A stretch of DNA of 64,000 bases, from the NCBI RefSeq assembly GCF_036711975.1, contig NW_027248940.1, positions 5,580,001 to 5,644,000 of the forward strand, written 5' to 3'. The notes under the pieces were generated by a model. That model was not told the DNA's origin, made no database searches, and was given only the letters and a program-made list of their open reading frames with translations. Positions 1-11,120 of the stretch are shown here, in pieces. The stretch is from Onthophagus taurus (taxonomy: Eukaryota; Arthropoda; Insecta; Coleoptera; Scarabaeidae). Every line of letters starts with the position of its first letter. The stretch's first letter is position 1. The translations under genes and the position numbers were made by a program.

Positions 1-1122
1 ATATGTATTGATGAAATTTTATACAAGCAAAAACGATGGCTAAGAATTCTTTCTCTATTTGAGGATACTTCCTCTCTGCTTCCGTCAGTGCTCTAGAAGC
101 AAACGCAACAGGTTTTTTCTCCTGTAACAATACGCAACCTAACCCATCCTGCAACGCCTCTGTTTGAATTTGAATATCCAGTTTTTCATCAAATGTTTTC
201 AATATTGGAGCATTTGTTATTTTTTCTTTTATTTTATTTAAAGTTTCTGTGTGTCTGTCACTCCACTTAAATTCTACTCCTTTTTTTAGCAAATTTCTTA
301 AATTTGAAGTTAATTCTAATAAATTTGGAATAAAAGACCTATGATATCCCACTAATCCTAACAGCCCCTGTAACTGTTTTTTATTGTTTGGAATGTCTAA
401 CTTAGATATCGCTTCTATTTTATCTTTATCGATGCTCATACCATCTTTATTAAAATGATGTCCTAAATATTTCACATTTGTCTGTTTAAACTGAATTTTA
501 TTTTTATTGAATTTAATCTCATTTTCAGTAGCTATTTTCATTACTTTATTTAAAATTTCAAATCGTCAAAATAAACCACAACACCTTCTATTTGTCCAAA
601 AAGCTTATAATTAATTTTTTGAAAAATTTCCGGTGCACATGCCAAACCAAAAGGCAATCTTTTAAATTTATAAGTTCCAAATGGCGTATTGAATGCACAG
701 ACATTACTACATTCATCGTTTAATTCCAACTGATAGTATCCATCTTTAAAATCTAATACAGTATATATGTTTTTACCGGACAATTTAGCAGTAATTTCAT
801 CTAATGTTGGAATTAAGAAATGCTCTCTTACTATAGCTTTATTTAGATCCATTGGATCAATACACAATCTAATTGTACCATCAGGTTTTTCAACAATTAC
901 TAAGTTGCTTACCCAATCACAATTGTTTTCTTCAACTTCTTGTATAATTTCTCTTTTACACAGTTCATCTAGCTTGTTCTTCAATGGTTTTCTTATTGCT
1001 AATGGTACTCTTCGTGGTGGTCTTATTACTTTTGGAACCTCTGGAATAATCTTGAATCCTACTTTTGATTTAATTCTTCCCAACCCTTCAAACAACTTAG
1101 GATATGCCTTGTTGTGAATCAA
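1..1122 (-). pseudogene. Ty3/gypsy pol: reverse transcriptase and RNase H (partial)
   Basis: Minus-strand pol of a Ty3/gypsy retrotransposon, which would copy element RNA into cDNA. Visible from 1122 downward: RT fingers with IRLCIDPMDLNKA, the palm motifs LDFKDGYYQ and FGLACAPEIFQ, and an active-site box YFDD at about 560-571. A one-base loss just after YFDD breaks the frame; beyond it a second open frame (about 540 to 1) carries the thumb (YLGHHF-like) and the RNase H-like domain ending FASRALTEAERKYPQIEKEF. The gene runs off the window at base 1, so RNase H is incomplete and any integrase lies outside. Start is unknown because the upstream frame near 1123-1250 is degraded. Family assignment is secure; the copy is dead. 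Confidence 0.9.
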
Positions 1123-1251
1123 AATATTAAAAAAGAAACTAATTATAAAAAGTGGGCTACGACTATTGTATTTTTATAATAAAAAAAATGATTAACGAAA
1201 AATATAAATAATATGAAAAATGTCAATATAAGATTGTAATTAATAAAATTG

Positions 1252-1449
1252 TTAATAAACATTATCATATTGAAGAAGTCGTACAATTTTCTGATAATTA
1301 ACATCGACGAGAAAAAGAGTCTTAATAGCCTTTACAAACATTTCTTTTGATTTAATCTTATCTATTATGTTTATACTAGCTAACATAACTAATTCGAACA
1401 ACTCACAAGCCTCCAATCCTAATATTGGTTTCATTGGTTTACTTTTTAT
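1252..1449 (-). pseudogene. gypsy retropepsin, C-terminal part
   Basis: Minus-strand fragment starting with PILGLEACELF, the typical C-terminal helix motif of Ty3/gypsy aspartic proteases, followed by a linker toward RT. It belongs to the same gypsy as the RT at 1-1122. Its N-terminal continuation is not adjacent: it resumes at 4586, on the far side of a hAT transposon inserted at base 1449/1450. The 123 bases between this fragment and the RT frame are not recognisable. Confidence 0.75.
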
Positions 1450-4400
1450 CAGGGGTGTGGAGTCAGAGTCGGAGTTCGGAGTCGTGGAGTCTGTGAATTT
1501 GTGAGGTGTCGGAGTCGGAGTCGTCTTTAATCAATTTAGGACTGTGGAGTCGGAATCGGAGTCGACTATAATTAATCCGACTCCGACCTCGACTTCTTAA
1601 CTTAAATAAATAGAGAAGATATAAAAACACAAACAAAAGAAATGATACAAACATAATTACACACGACTAAATACTAATTGATACACAATATTTATTAAAT
1701 GTAATGTTTTTATAAAATATTTTTAAACACAAAATAAAATAAATATTAATTATAAATTACTGAAGTTCGTAAAAATAGTATAGCTTCTAAAATGTCATCT
1801 TTGAGTGATGCTCTCAGATCAGATTTTATTATTTTCAATGCGGAAAATAACCGTTCCACACTGACTTGTGTTGGTGGCAAAGCGGTTACAGCCCATGCAC
1901 TATTTTGAACTATTTTGGGATATTTTGGAATAGCTTCTTTTACAGTTAATTTACTATATCTGTTAAATCTCTCCACCAATGTTAATGCATTTTCTCCTCT
2001 TATCGTCTGTTCCTCTGAAAGTAATATTCGATACATAGGATCAATGTATATATTGCTGCCAGAAGAATATCGTTATCTAACAGGAGACTTTCTCTCCGAA
2101 TCATAGAACTTCTAATCCCTTCTGCTATCGATCCTTCAATTTTAGAAAGATTAAAAATTAAATTTTTCCACTCCTTTAAAAATACACCTGGAGTTAAATC
2201 TGCCGATTGCAATTATACGGTTACAATGTGGGGTTGGCGTAATAATGTTTTCAATTCCATAATTTGGATTCACATATCTTCGGTCAACACAATGTCAGGA
2301 TGAACCAAATCCGATATGAATGGTTTCAACTCCAAAAGACGCTTAATCATTACAAATGTACTACCCCATCGTGTAGGTTGATCAATAATTGCTCCTTTCC
2401 CTGCTTTCCGTTTAAGTAAGCCATCAATTTTCGGATTCCGTAATATTACTACAATATTTCGTATTTTGCCAATCAATTGTGTTGCATGAACCTCTTTTAA
2501 ACCATCTCTTATTGCGAGCTGTAAAGTATGAGCAGCACAGCGCATGTGATTTATTTTGAGTTGACTAGCAAGTGCAATATATTCCGTTTCTTCCGTTTCT
2601 AAATCAATTACAATTTCTACGTCATCAACATTGTCTTCGTTACTTTTATGATTTTGGAGTGATTCATCTAGATTTAATTTATCAATAGTCGTCTTCATAT
2701 TGCTAGCATTATCTGTCACAATACTTAAAATTTGTTGGAATTTAATATCATATTCACGTAAAACGTCAATTATTAGTGTTTTTAAAAAATCACTACCATG
2801 TTGAGCTTTTGTATCTTTAACTGCAATTGTATTTATACATATTTTATCGTTATCGTCCACGAATTGCACGTTAATACCAAAATAATTTGTCCTTTGTCGA
2901 GTGCATGCATCCATTTTTAAATGTATTAATTTTGAATCCAATTTGTTTTTAAGCGATAGTTTTTTAATATTTGCTGCGTTTATTATTAGTGTTCTTATAT
3001 TTTCTCTTCCTAATTGTACATCAAGTTTTTTAGCAATTTCTCCATTTAATTGCAAAAAGGCTGTACTTTCAAAGAATGACAAAGGCACAGAGTTTTGTAC
3101 AACCATGTTGATTATGCATTCTTTGAACGTTTCTTGTGTCATTGTTATTATTATTTTATCACTTTTAAAATATTTGGCTATCGGATATTGAAGAGGACTT
3201 GCAGATCGTTTTAAAACCTTTGCTTCTTGTATGTTATTTTCGTTTTCATTAATCGCTTTTAATAAGTTGATATGATAACGGTCTATATGACGTTTTAAAT
3301 TAAAAGCTCTTGTAGGAGTATTTTTTGAGTCATTGGTGGTAAACGCGCTTATTTTTGTTCCACAAATAGTCTCACTAGTAGCGCCACTAGCGCCGTCCAT
3401 AATGCATGTCACTTATATAATGCATAATGCATGTAGAGACAGAGAGACTTTAGACAGAGTGATCCGCGTCCGTTGTTAATGGACAACAGAGCAGCAGTGA
3501 TCTATTTATGTATCTATCGTCTTTGCCCTTTGGACATACATGCTGTACAAAAAAGTATTTTTAATATAGGGTGTTTCAAAACATGTGTCGGAAAATAAAG
3601 GTGGGATTTCTTGCCTAATTGTAAGAAAAAAAGTTCCCATTAAACGTGGTTCCACAAACGCACCCTTTCCGAGATACATGTTTTGAAAGACTTTGTATAT
3701 TTCCTTTTTATAATTTTGAAAATTTTTATTGTTATTATTTATCATTCAGAAAAGTAAGGAAAAATTAACAATGAAGATAAATACTTGAAACATAATCATT
3801 GCTATGCTAAATAAATAAACTAAATAAAAACATCCTTTTTATGTAAAATTTAATGCTTTTTCAGATGCATAACTTCCACAGACCCTAATTCAGTTTATAA
3901 AAAAAAGTACCACCCTTTACAATCAACAAACGATAAATTTAAACAAATACTTTCTTGAATAACCTGTATCTCCTAAATTAGCGACATTGCTATAAAAGTA
4001 TCAAGTATATTGGTTAAATCGTAATAACATAAAGAATTCACTGTGTCTCTTTATTAGCAAACTTCTGCGTATCGTATAATAAATAATAATGAATAAAATA
4101 GTCAATATTAAATACACACATACTTAATATTAGAGGAATAGATTAGATTGGTATCGACAACCAATTAATATGATAACCAATTAATCAGGTAATGGTATTT
4201 GAAGAAGTTCGAAAGTTGTTAACGGATGCCAAAGAGAGTTCGTTGTTTTTTATAGGTTAGAATCGGTTAGATGAAGTTTTTTTTTTAATCCAACAGAGCC
4301 GTGGTTCCCCGGAACCCGGCCCGGAACTGTATTATCGAGTCGTTAGTAAATATACGTACCACTGGATGGCGCCCGTTTTACCGTTCAATGTACCGAATTT

Positions 4401-4585
4401 TGAATTTTCCCGTTAAATAAAAAATTCAGTAAGTCGGAGTCGAATTAACAAGAAATTGAGGAGTCGGAGTCGTATTAAAACAAAAAAAAAATCAGGAGTC
4501 GGAGTCGAAGTCGAAGCAAAAAAAAAATTAGGAGTCGGATGCGGAGTCGGAGTCGCTGTATTTTTGCGACGACTCCACACCCCTG
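1450..4585 (-). mobile_element. Complete hAT transposon 1 with 8-bp TSD
   Basis: Bounded by a perfect 15-bp terminal inverted repeat, CAGGGGTGTGGAGTC at 1450-1464 and its reverse complement at 4571-4585. Flanking bases 1442-1449 and 4586-4593 are the same 8-mer, CTTTTTAT, the target duplication length expected of hAT elements. Both ends carry iterated GGAGTCGGAGTCG subterminal repeats (about 1457-1600 and 4433-4570), probable transposase-binding arrays. Length 3136 bp. It interrupts the gypsy protease coding sequence, which reads across the duplicated 8-mer. It carries one transposase gene on the minus strand (1746-3412); 3413-4430 is noncoding. Confidence 0.97.
1746..3412 (-). pseudogene. 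hAT transposase with BED-type zinc finger
   Basis: Transposase of hAT-1, a nuclear cut-and-paste enzyme. From the N terminus: a BED-like finger (ETICGTKISAF then NLKRHIDRYH), a linker, the RNase H-like core with DACTRQRTNYFGI and IVTDNASNM, a C-H motif (MRCAAHTLQLAI), PTRWGSTFVM, and the C-terminal dimerisation block (PPTQVSVERLFSALKIIKSDLRASL). The main frame is open from 3412 to 2270. The C-terminal third is split by lesions near 2210-2270 and 2036, so three frames must be joined and the copy is non-functional. The extreme N terminus is degraded; a related, longer BED region lies at 34178-34581. Confidence 0.9.
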
Positions 4586-4709
4586 CTTTTTATATCTACT
4601 ATTACAAAGCTAATATTTTTAACAATGTGTTTAAATCTACAGTTCATGTTTACAATTCCGATCGGTTTATACTTTTTTCCACCATAGGCTTCTAATATAA
4701 TACCGTTAA
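4586..4709 (-). pseudogene. gypsy retropepsin, middle part
   Basis: Minus-strand stretch encoding ILEAYGGKKYKPIGIV and FVIVDIK, the flap-side beta strands of a gypsy protease. It is the missing N-terminal neighbour of 1252-1449, separated by hAT-1. At its other edge (4707-4709) it meets Harbinger A; the frame appears to continue beyond that element at 7482. This makes it a short island between two independent insertions. Confidence 0.75.
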
Positions 4710-4838
4710 AAACAAACATGAGCAAACGTTTGCTCGTGTTCGCGGATATATATAAATGCTCGCTTTGTGTCCACACCAGCCCGAATATGTTCTTGTTCGC
4801 AGTTGATCGATTGGCAGTGGCGAGCAGGTACTACAAAT

Positions 4839-6787
4839 ATGGTTGACCAAAACGACGAGTTAATTTGTGCAAGTGCGGCATTCATTATATTACATGATTT
4901 GTTAAAACGTAAAAAAAAGATGCCGAAGAGGTGGTGGCAAGTAACTTTGTTGAGAAACAGAAGTGCATATAGCGGTAGTAATTTATTAAGAGAGCTATCA
5001 ATCGAGGAAGATTATGGTCTGTTTAAAAATTTCTGCAGAATATCTAGAGAGGATTTTGTAAATTTACTACAACTTGTTGAATTAAAAATAATGAAAAGTG
5101 ATATGAACTATCGAAGAGCAATTCCTGCAATAGAGCGACTAGCCGTAACACTACGATCCCTGGCTACAGGAGATTCCTACACTTCTCTCATGTACACCTT
5201 TAAGATATCTAAACAGGCTATATCAAAAATAGTACCAGAAGTTTGTAACGCTATTGTTGAGGTATTACAAGATAATGTAAAGGTAAGTGAAACACTTTGT
5301 CAATTTAATGAATCAATTTAATTATTATCGTAATTTGAAAAAAAAGTTGAAAGTGTACTTCCATAAGTTTCCTCTGTTGGAAACATTATTCCATCTCGAT
5401 TGGAATTTGACCTTGCATCACAGGTGGAGTGCAAATCCCTCTCTGAAGGCACTGAGGGAGCAGGAGAAGGTGTGGTGCTTTGGGAGAGTACTTCATAAGA
5501 TGACGCAGGAGATGACCTCTGGTGGTGATAAAATTGGGCGTATTGCCCCATATCCGCATTAAAAAGGATATTGTTCATGTGATGCTGTACAATTGCGCGA
5601 GTCGTGGTATCATAACAGCGTAGCTTTAAAGCTATATGTTCGCCATACACACAACAGTCGTCCCTAGGGTTTTCAAACATTTTTTGTTTTAAACTGGACA
5701 GCACGGAATATGCCTCAGTCACTCGGGGATCTTCTTTTGATTTTTTGGGGGTGCTTTTCGGAGCTACAAATAGTTTACGCCGTTTAGCCGTTTCTGCAAA
5801 AATTGGCTCCTCAGCCTTCTCTTCAGCAGTATCACCGGTGCCAATTTACTCTGCATCATTGTTTGTTGTTTCTTCACTGTCGTTTACTTGTCGTGTATTA
5901 TCCACGACCGCATTTATCAACAATACAAAAGGCATGTGTACCTAAATAATTCGATTTATTTTTTACAGTTGCCACAAACTGAAGAAGATTGGTTGCATAT
6001 TGCAAAGCAGTTTGAGGAATTATGGAATTTTCCTAATTGTGTCGGCGCTCAAGATGGTAAACATGTAGTAATACAAGCACCAAGAAAGAGTGGAAGTGAA
6101 TTTTATAATTATAAAAGTACCTTTAGTATAGTTTTAATGGCTGTTGTTGACGCAGATTATTGCTTTACTTTTGCTGATGTCGGGTGCCAGGGAAGAATAT
6201 CAGATGGCGGTGTTATAAGAAATACATGATTTTTCAAAAAGTTGTAAGAAGGCACTCTACATTTACCTGCAAACAATGTTTTACCAAATACCGACCTATC
6301 ACTACCTTTCGTATTTGTTGCAGATGATGCATTTCCTCTGCACAACCATATTTTGAAACCATACCCTGGTGTTAATGAGAAAGGCTCTATTGCGCGAATA
6401 TACAATTATCGATTGTCAAAGGCTAGAAGGATAGTCGGAAACGTATTCGGTATTATGACAGCAGTCTTTAGAGTTTTGAGAAAGCCGATTTTGCTAGAAC
6501 CACAAAAAGTTCAAAAAATTGTGTTAGCTTGTGTTCATTTGCATAATTATTTAAGAAAAAGTAAATCCTCTCGCTATATCTACACACACCAAGGAAGTTT
6601 AGACTCTGAAGTTAAGGGAGTACTTGCAAATGGTAGCTGGAGGCAAGACAGCGGAACAACATCATCACTCATCCCCATAAGAAAAGTTGCCCGTAAGACC
6701 TCATCCGTGACGAAAGAGAATAGACAACAGTTTGCAGAATATTTTGCAACTGCAGGACGTGTACCATGGCAAGATTTTTATGCATAA
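4839..6787 (+). pseudogene. Harbinger A transposase (two exons)
   Basis: DDE nuclease of the PIF/Harbinger superfamily, which acts with its MADF/Myb-like partner. Exon 1 is 4839-5282 (ATG before VDQNDEL; helix-turn-helix region AIERLAVTLRSLATGDSY). The donor is AG/GTAAGTG at 5283, the acceptor TTTTACAG ending at 5968, and exon 2 is 5969-6787, phase 0. Exon 2 shows the first Asp in VGAQDGKHV and the second in FVADDAFPL. The third catalytic position reads RRIVGNVFG where the family has Glu, so the triad is lost. Two in-frame stops (6227-6229 and about 6245) confirm a dead copy. The 686-bp intron holds the MADF gene's second exon on the other strand. Confidence 0.92.
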
Positions 6788-7203
6788 TCTTTAAAAGGCC
6801 TGTTGTATGTTCTTTAATTCTTTAATTCGTTCTCAAATAAAAAATAATATAAGACAAAACTTACGTACCACACTTTCTGTATCCTGCGTTTGATGGGGTG
6901 TATTTTTATCTTTCAAAAACAGTAAACTACTAAACGCAAACCATTTCGTGTTATATGTTTCCTCTGTCCCCATTCCTGATTTGGTTTTAATTTTTTGTTT
7001 TTCCCTCCTAAATGAGGCCAAAAGCGACTGCACCTTTTTTTTAATTTCGGAGCTATCAGTCCCAAACATTTCAGCTAATTCGGTCCAACAATCCTCCTTT
7101 CAATTTTTATTTTTGTATAAATTATTTGACTGATCCCATAAAACAGGCCGTTCCCTATAACCTTCAATTAATTTTAACACGTTGTCATTAGACCATTCCA
7201 TTG
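5318..7203 (-). pseudogene. Harbinger A accessory MADF protein (two exons)
   Basis: Accessory DNA-binding protein of Harbinger elements, needed in characterised members for nuclear import and TIR recognition. Exon 1 runs from ATG at 7203 to about 6868 with the MADF pattern (LIEGYRERPVLWD, then KKKVQSLLASFRREKQK, then TKWFAFSSLLFL); one in-frame stop lies near 7105. A GTACGTAAG-type donor follows. Exon 2, about 5930-5318, encodes a spacer and a C-terminal block DDCCVYGEHIALKLR...IVQHHMNNILFNADMG. Exon 2 lies wholly inside the transposase intron, and the transposase's exon 2 lies inside this gene's intron. Exon 2 also carries a stop in its first half. Confidence 0.85.
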
Positions 7204-7481
7204 TGAAATAGGTTAATCCAAGTATTGATATAAATTTTTTTTAAATCAAATCACACCCGTCGGTCACCAACCGCTCAGTGGAGTAAATATTCTCGTCCAC
7301 ACCAAACAAACCAGAATACGGCTTCTCTTTGATGTACCGACACCGGCTCGATCTTTCGAAAACAATAACGAACAAATGTTTGCTCGCTCGCTTACTGGTA
7401 CTCACACAGCGATTATTAGTAACGAATGCTCGCTCGCTCTTGCTTGTTCATGTTCGCTTTTTTGGTGAATACGGACCTTAA

Positions 7482-7555
7482 GAGAAAAAGGTTGCACGCC
7501 AGAAATATATAATTCGTATGGTTCATTCCCAAAAACCATTAAATAATTCCCGAAT
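7482..7555 (-). pseudogene. Possible N-terminal continuation of the gypsy protease
   Basis: Beyond Harbinger A the minus strand stays open for about 24 codons (ending YISGVQPFSL) and joins in phase, across the TAA target bases, with the protease fragment at 4586-4709. No catalytic DTG is visible, so this is a weak, position-based call. Confidence 0.35.
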
Positions 7556-7852
7556 TATTACAAAATTACGAAATATGCATAATCTCTATTGCAAGTATTG
7601 AGTTGGTCTTGGATCTGTAATTTATTGCTAGTATAAGTAGCATCATGGAAATCTAACATGCATCATAGATGGTAATGCTAAAGTTTAGAAGCAGTTGAAG
7701 ACCCTTTAGCATCTCCCTCGACTCGTATATTATTAGTTTATTGTTATAACTGTACCTGGTTGTAAAATAGTTAAACGAAAAATAGTATTAAATAGGCAGC
7801 ATGTAATGATTACATAATATAAGTACGGTTGCATAACTTTTGTTTTAAAACT
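7556..7852. other. Unassigned spacer
   Basis: AT-rich sequence between the gypsy remnant and element E. No open frame with recognisable domains, no terminal repeats and no tandem structure seen. Confidence 0.6.
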
Positions 7853-8060
7853 ATATCGTCGGTATACAAGAGAATGTGACCAAGTCCAAAATTTTACATT
7901 TTTAGGTTTCAATGCTCATGTACCGGAAATTCAATATTACTTTTTGGAAAAAATGAACAAGTCCAAAAATGCCATAATAATGCTTATAATTTCAAATTCC
8001 ATAATGACCAAGTCCATTTTGTAAAAACCTGTACAGGAGAAAATGACTAAGGCCCACTTT

Positions 8061-8242
8061 TACCACCTCCTGATAAATTTATCCGATAGATAAATCCAGT
8101 TCTTAGCCAATGAGAGCGCTTAAAACCGCCGTAACCATAGCAACTATCTAACGAATAATTACCATGGATACAGCGGTTTTAAGCGCTCTCATTGGCTAAG
8201 TGCGCCAATTTATCTATCGGATAAATTTATCAGGAGTTGGTA
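8061..8242. repeat. 182-bp foldback/MITE inside element E
   Basis: Outer arms 8061-8095 and 8208-8242 are inverted copies with one mismatch (CTCCTGATAAATTTATCCG and complement). Inner arms AGCCAATGAGAGCGCTTAAA and complement flank a short centre. It looks like a miniature inverted-repeat element inserted just inside element E's left end, or a foldback belonging to E. No clear target duplication could be fixed. Confidence 0.85.
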
Positions 8243-8570
8243 CAACCGACCCTTAGTCATGTTTTCTTGTCAATATTTTTATCTCTAGGATTTGACTTAA
8301 ATTAAGATAGCCATGCATTATGCTTAACGAAAAAAAAACGAGAGAAGAGATACAGAAATATGATGTGACAGACAGGGAAAAGAGAGTGACGTTTGAAGTT
8401 TAAACAGTTTATCATAACAATTATTACTTAAATCAAAATAAAATTGTGTTCTATGTTATTAGACTTAATCTTTGGTAACTATCTACACGTATTACAATAA
8501 TTTTGTTTTTCGGATATTTAGTTTTAAAAAATAGTAAGCTAATGCAATAATACCTTATTTTAGTGGCAAA

Positions 8571-10526
8571 ATGAGTTGTTCGAAAAATTATTATAACAAC
8601 GCACAAGAAATTATTAATGATCTTGGGGATGATCCGATAGAATTTGCTACTAATTCTAGTAATACAAGCCCTACGACTTTAATAATAAATGAACCACTAG
8701 TAAATCCTACGCAAGTTATAGAAAAACGCAGATGGGTAATAAAAAATCCTCAAGGAACAAAACGTGAGAAAAAAAAGTTATTAAAAAAATCGTGTTTAGC
8801 GTATATTAATACTAAAGGCAAACAAATGCCTGCAAAGTCCCCTAGAAATGTAAATTGTGACAATTGCCGCTACAAATGTACAGACGTATTTCCTGCAGAT
8901 CGTCGACAAGATATCTGTAAACAGTATCACAGTCTATCCTATGACAGACAAAAGGACTTTATAATTAATACCGTTGCAACTTCTGAATGCCGAAGAAAAC
9001 GAACGAGGGACTCTAGTAGACCTGCAAAAAATGTCTCTAAAATTTATACATTTGTTAAAAACGGAGAAAAGAAAAGAGTTTGTAAAAATTTTTACTTAAA
9101 AACCTTGTCGATAAGTCATGGACCGGTTGATTCTGCTATAATGAACATAGACACAAATGGAATAAATCATTCAATTCAAGATCGACGAGGAAAAAGTTTC
9201 CCAGGAAATAAGACTAAACCTGTCATTTTGAATGAGGTGAAGAGACATATAGAATCATTTCCTGTGATGTAATCACACTATTGTAGACATGGAACTACAC
9301 GGAAGTATCTTGACTCTACCTTATCCATTCTTAAAATGTATGAATTGTACAAAGATTTACATATCTGCAATCAAAAGGATTTTGTTTCTCCAATAACATA
9401 TAGGAGGGTGTTTTGTACGCAGTATAACTTATCTTTCTTCAAACCAAAGAAAGATCAATGTTTGCTGTGTGTTAAAGAAGCTAAATCTATTGAAAAATCA
9501 GAAGAATTTCTTTCTCACATAAAGCGAAGGGATGATGCTAATAGAGCAAAAGATTTAGATAAACAAAGAGCAATTCATGACAAAACTTTTGTATCAGTAA
9601 GTTTTGACTTACAGAGTGTCCTGCAAATTCCATGCTCCGATGTATCACCTCTTTACTACAGTCGAAAGCTATGTGCATACAATTTAGCAATTTATGAAGC
9701 AGCTCCACCAAATAAGGGATATTGTTACCTTTGGTCCGAAGTTGATGGCCAACGAGGAAGTTGTGAAATAGGTACAGCTTTATTGAAGTGGTTTAAAACT
9801 TTACCTGATACTGTCAAAGAAGTGTCACTCTTTAGCGACACATGTGGCGGCCAAAACCGAAATAAATACATTGCGGCTCTTTTGTTGTTTGTAGTCAACC
9901 AGTTACCTATAGAGATATTACTCACAACTTTTTAGAAAAAGGTCACTCGCACATGGAGGCCGATTCGATGCATAGTGCAATTGAAAGTGCAAAAAAAATA
10001 CATTCCTGTATTTTGTCTTAATGATTGGAAGACAATTATGACACTAGCAAGATCCAAGAGAGGCAAAAATAAAACTTCTGATGTCTACATTGTAGAGCAA
10101 ATGACTTACCGTGACATTATTGACTTGAAAGCACTCAATACATCTATACTACAAAATACAATTCGGGATGAAGGGGGAGAAAAAATAGAATGGTTAAAGA
10201 TCAAACAATTAAGGTACGAAAAAGAGAAAAAAAAGTTTATAATGTTCCGATACAACTATGATGAAGAGTATAAAATATTTAACATTAAAGGCAAAGCAAA
10301 AGGTAGGCCTAGTAATAATATTCCAAAAGAAACTGAGTTAAAGAAATGTTATACTGAACCCTTGCCTATATCGATCAAGAAGAAAAACGATTTAATTCAA
10401 CTTTGCCGTAAGGGGGTAATTCCGATCGAATACCATGGTTGGTACTTTTACATACCGAGTGACAATTCCTTGAAAGACAAGTGTCCAGAATCCTCACACA
10501 ATGAATATAGTGATGAAGACATATGA
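8571..10526 (+). pseudogene. GGQN-family putative DDE transposase (element E)
   Basis: ATG at 8571. N-terminal region has a Cys cluster (CDNCRYKC) and the block KKRVCKNFYLKTLSIS. One in-frame TAA (9270-9272) follows FPVM; the same frame then continues SHYCR...KMYELY. Next come KKDQCLLC, VSFDLQ and FSDTCGGQNRN. A base lost in a T-run at about 9931 shifts the frame into KGHSHMEADSMHSAIE, and a second shift near 9985 leads to the C-terminal block ending YHGWYFYIP. The Asp of FDLQ, the Asp of SDTCGGQN and the Glu of SAIE are the invariant acidic residues shared with elements F and G. I recall this domain being catalogued as an unknown-function family (DUF7869); that name is from memory. Confidence 0.75.
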
Positions 10527-11120
10527 AGTTGAAACTAGTTACTACTACTTGTTTAATTATAGTCTTTTTTAAGTTTAAATACATATTCTAGAATTTGCAT
10601 TGTTCATAGAAACTATTACAAACCGAAATGCATTTTATGCAGTTGAAATGAGTTACTGGTTTAGTATTTGCTTAAATTAATTATAGACTTTTTTAATTTA
10701 AAATACATATTCTAAAAACTATATTATTTATAAAAATCATTATAAACTAATCTCACGTAAAATAATTGATTTTATAATAAGAAGCAAAAATTAGAATACT
10801 AATAACTCAAAACCACTATCTGTGGACTTAGTCACTTTCTCTTGTATACCGACGATATCTTCAGTCGTAGAAGACAGTGTTGTCAGATAAATTTTTCTCA
10901 CAGCGGTAAAATCTTGCCTTAAATAGCGGTAGAATCCGTTCATCAGCGCCATCTATTGGCTTGAGTTGTTAAAAACAGAGTGGGCCACATTTAAGTTGTA
11001 AAAATCGTAAGCCTGAAGTTTAATAGAGTTAATTTTTTTTTAATTCATATTTTTGTTTTTAAGCAATAATTTATATTGAAATATAAATCGGTTATAAACG
11101 CAAGTCGCTAGAGGCGCCAG

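Larger units (their letters stand above)
4710..7478 (+). mobile_element. PIF/Harbinger transposon A
   Basis: Right end is a clear terminus (reverse complement begins AGGTCCGTATTCACCAA) followed by TAA at 7479-7481. The left end begins AAACAAACATGAGCAAACG, matching the right end from about base 16 inward, so the outermost left bases seem lost. TAA also precedes it at 4707-4709, fitting the TWA target of the superfamily. Both ends are rich in GAGCGAGC/TTTGCTCG motifs. It carries a transposase on the plus strand and a MADF gene on the minus strand, interlocked through each other's introns. It most likely inserted in the gypsy protease. Confidence 0.85.
7853..10858 (+). mobile_element. Element E: TIR transposon of the GGQN transposase-like family
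   Basis: Ends in an inverted repeat beginning ATATCGTCGGTATACAAGAG (7853 onward) and its complement ending at 10858; the similarity continues through GTGACYAAGTCCA to about 35 bases. Inside the left end the unit ATGACCAAGTCC is iterated (near 7874, 7965, 8002 and 8043), a likely subterminal binding array. Only a CT dinucleotide (7851-7852 and 10859-10860) is shared by the flanks, so the target duplication is unresolved. It carries one gene on the plus strand (8571-10526) and a 182-bp foldback at 8061-8242. Superfamily not established. Confidence 0.8.

Noticed and set aside
1463..1654. Arg/Ser-rich frames over the GGAGTCGGAGTCG arrays (also 4456-4695)
   Set aside because: These are translations of the hAT-1 subterminal repeats, not genes.
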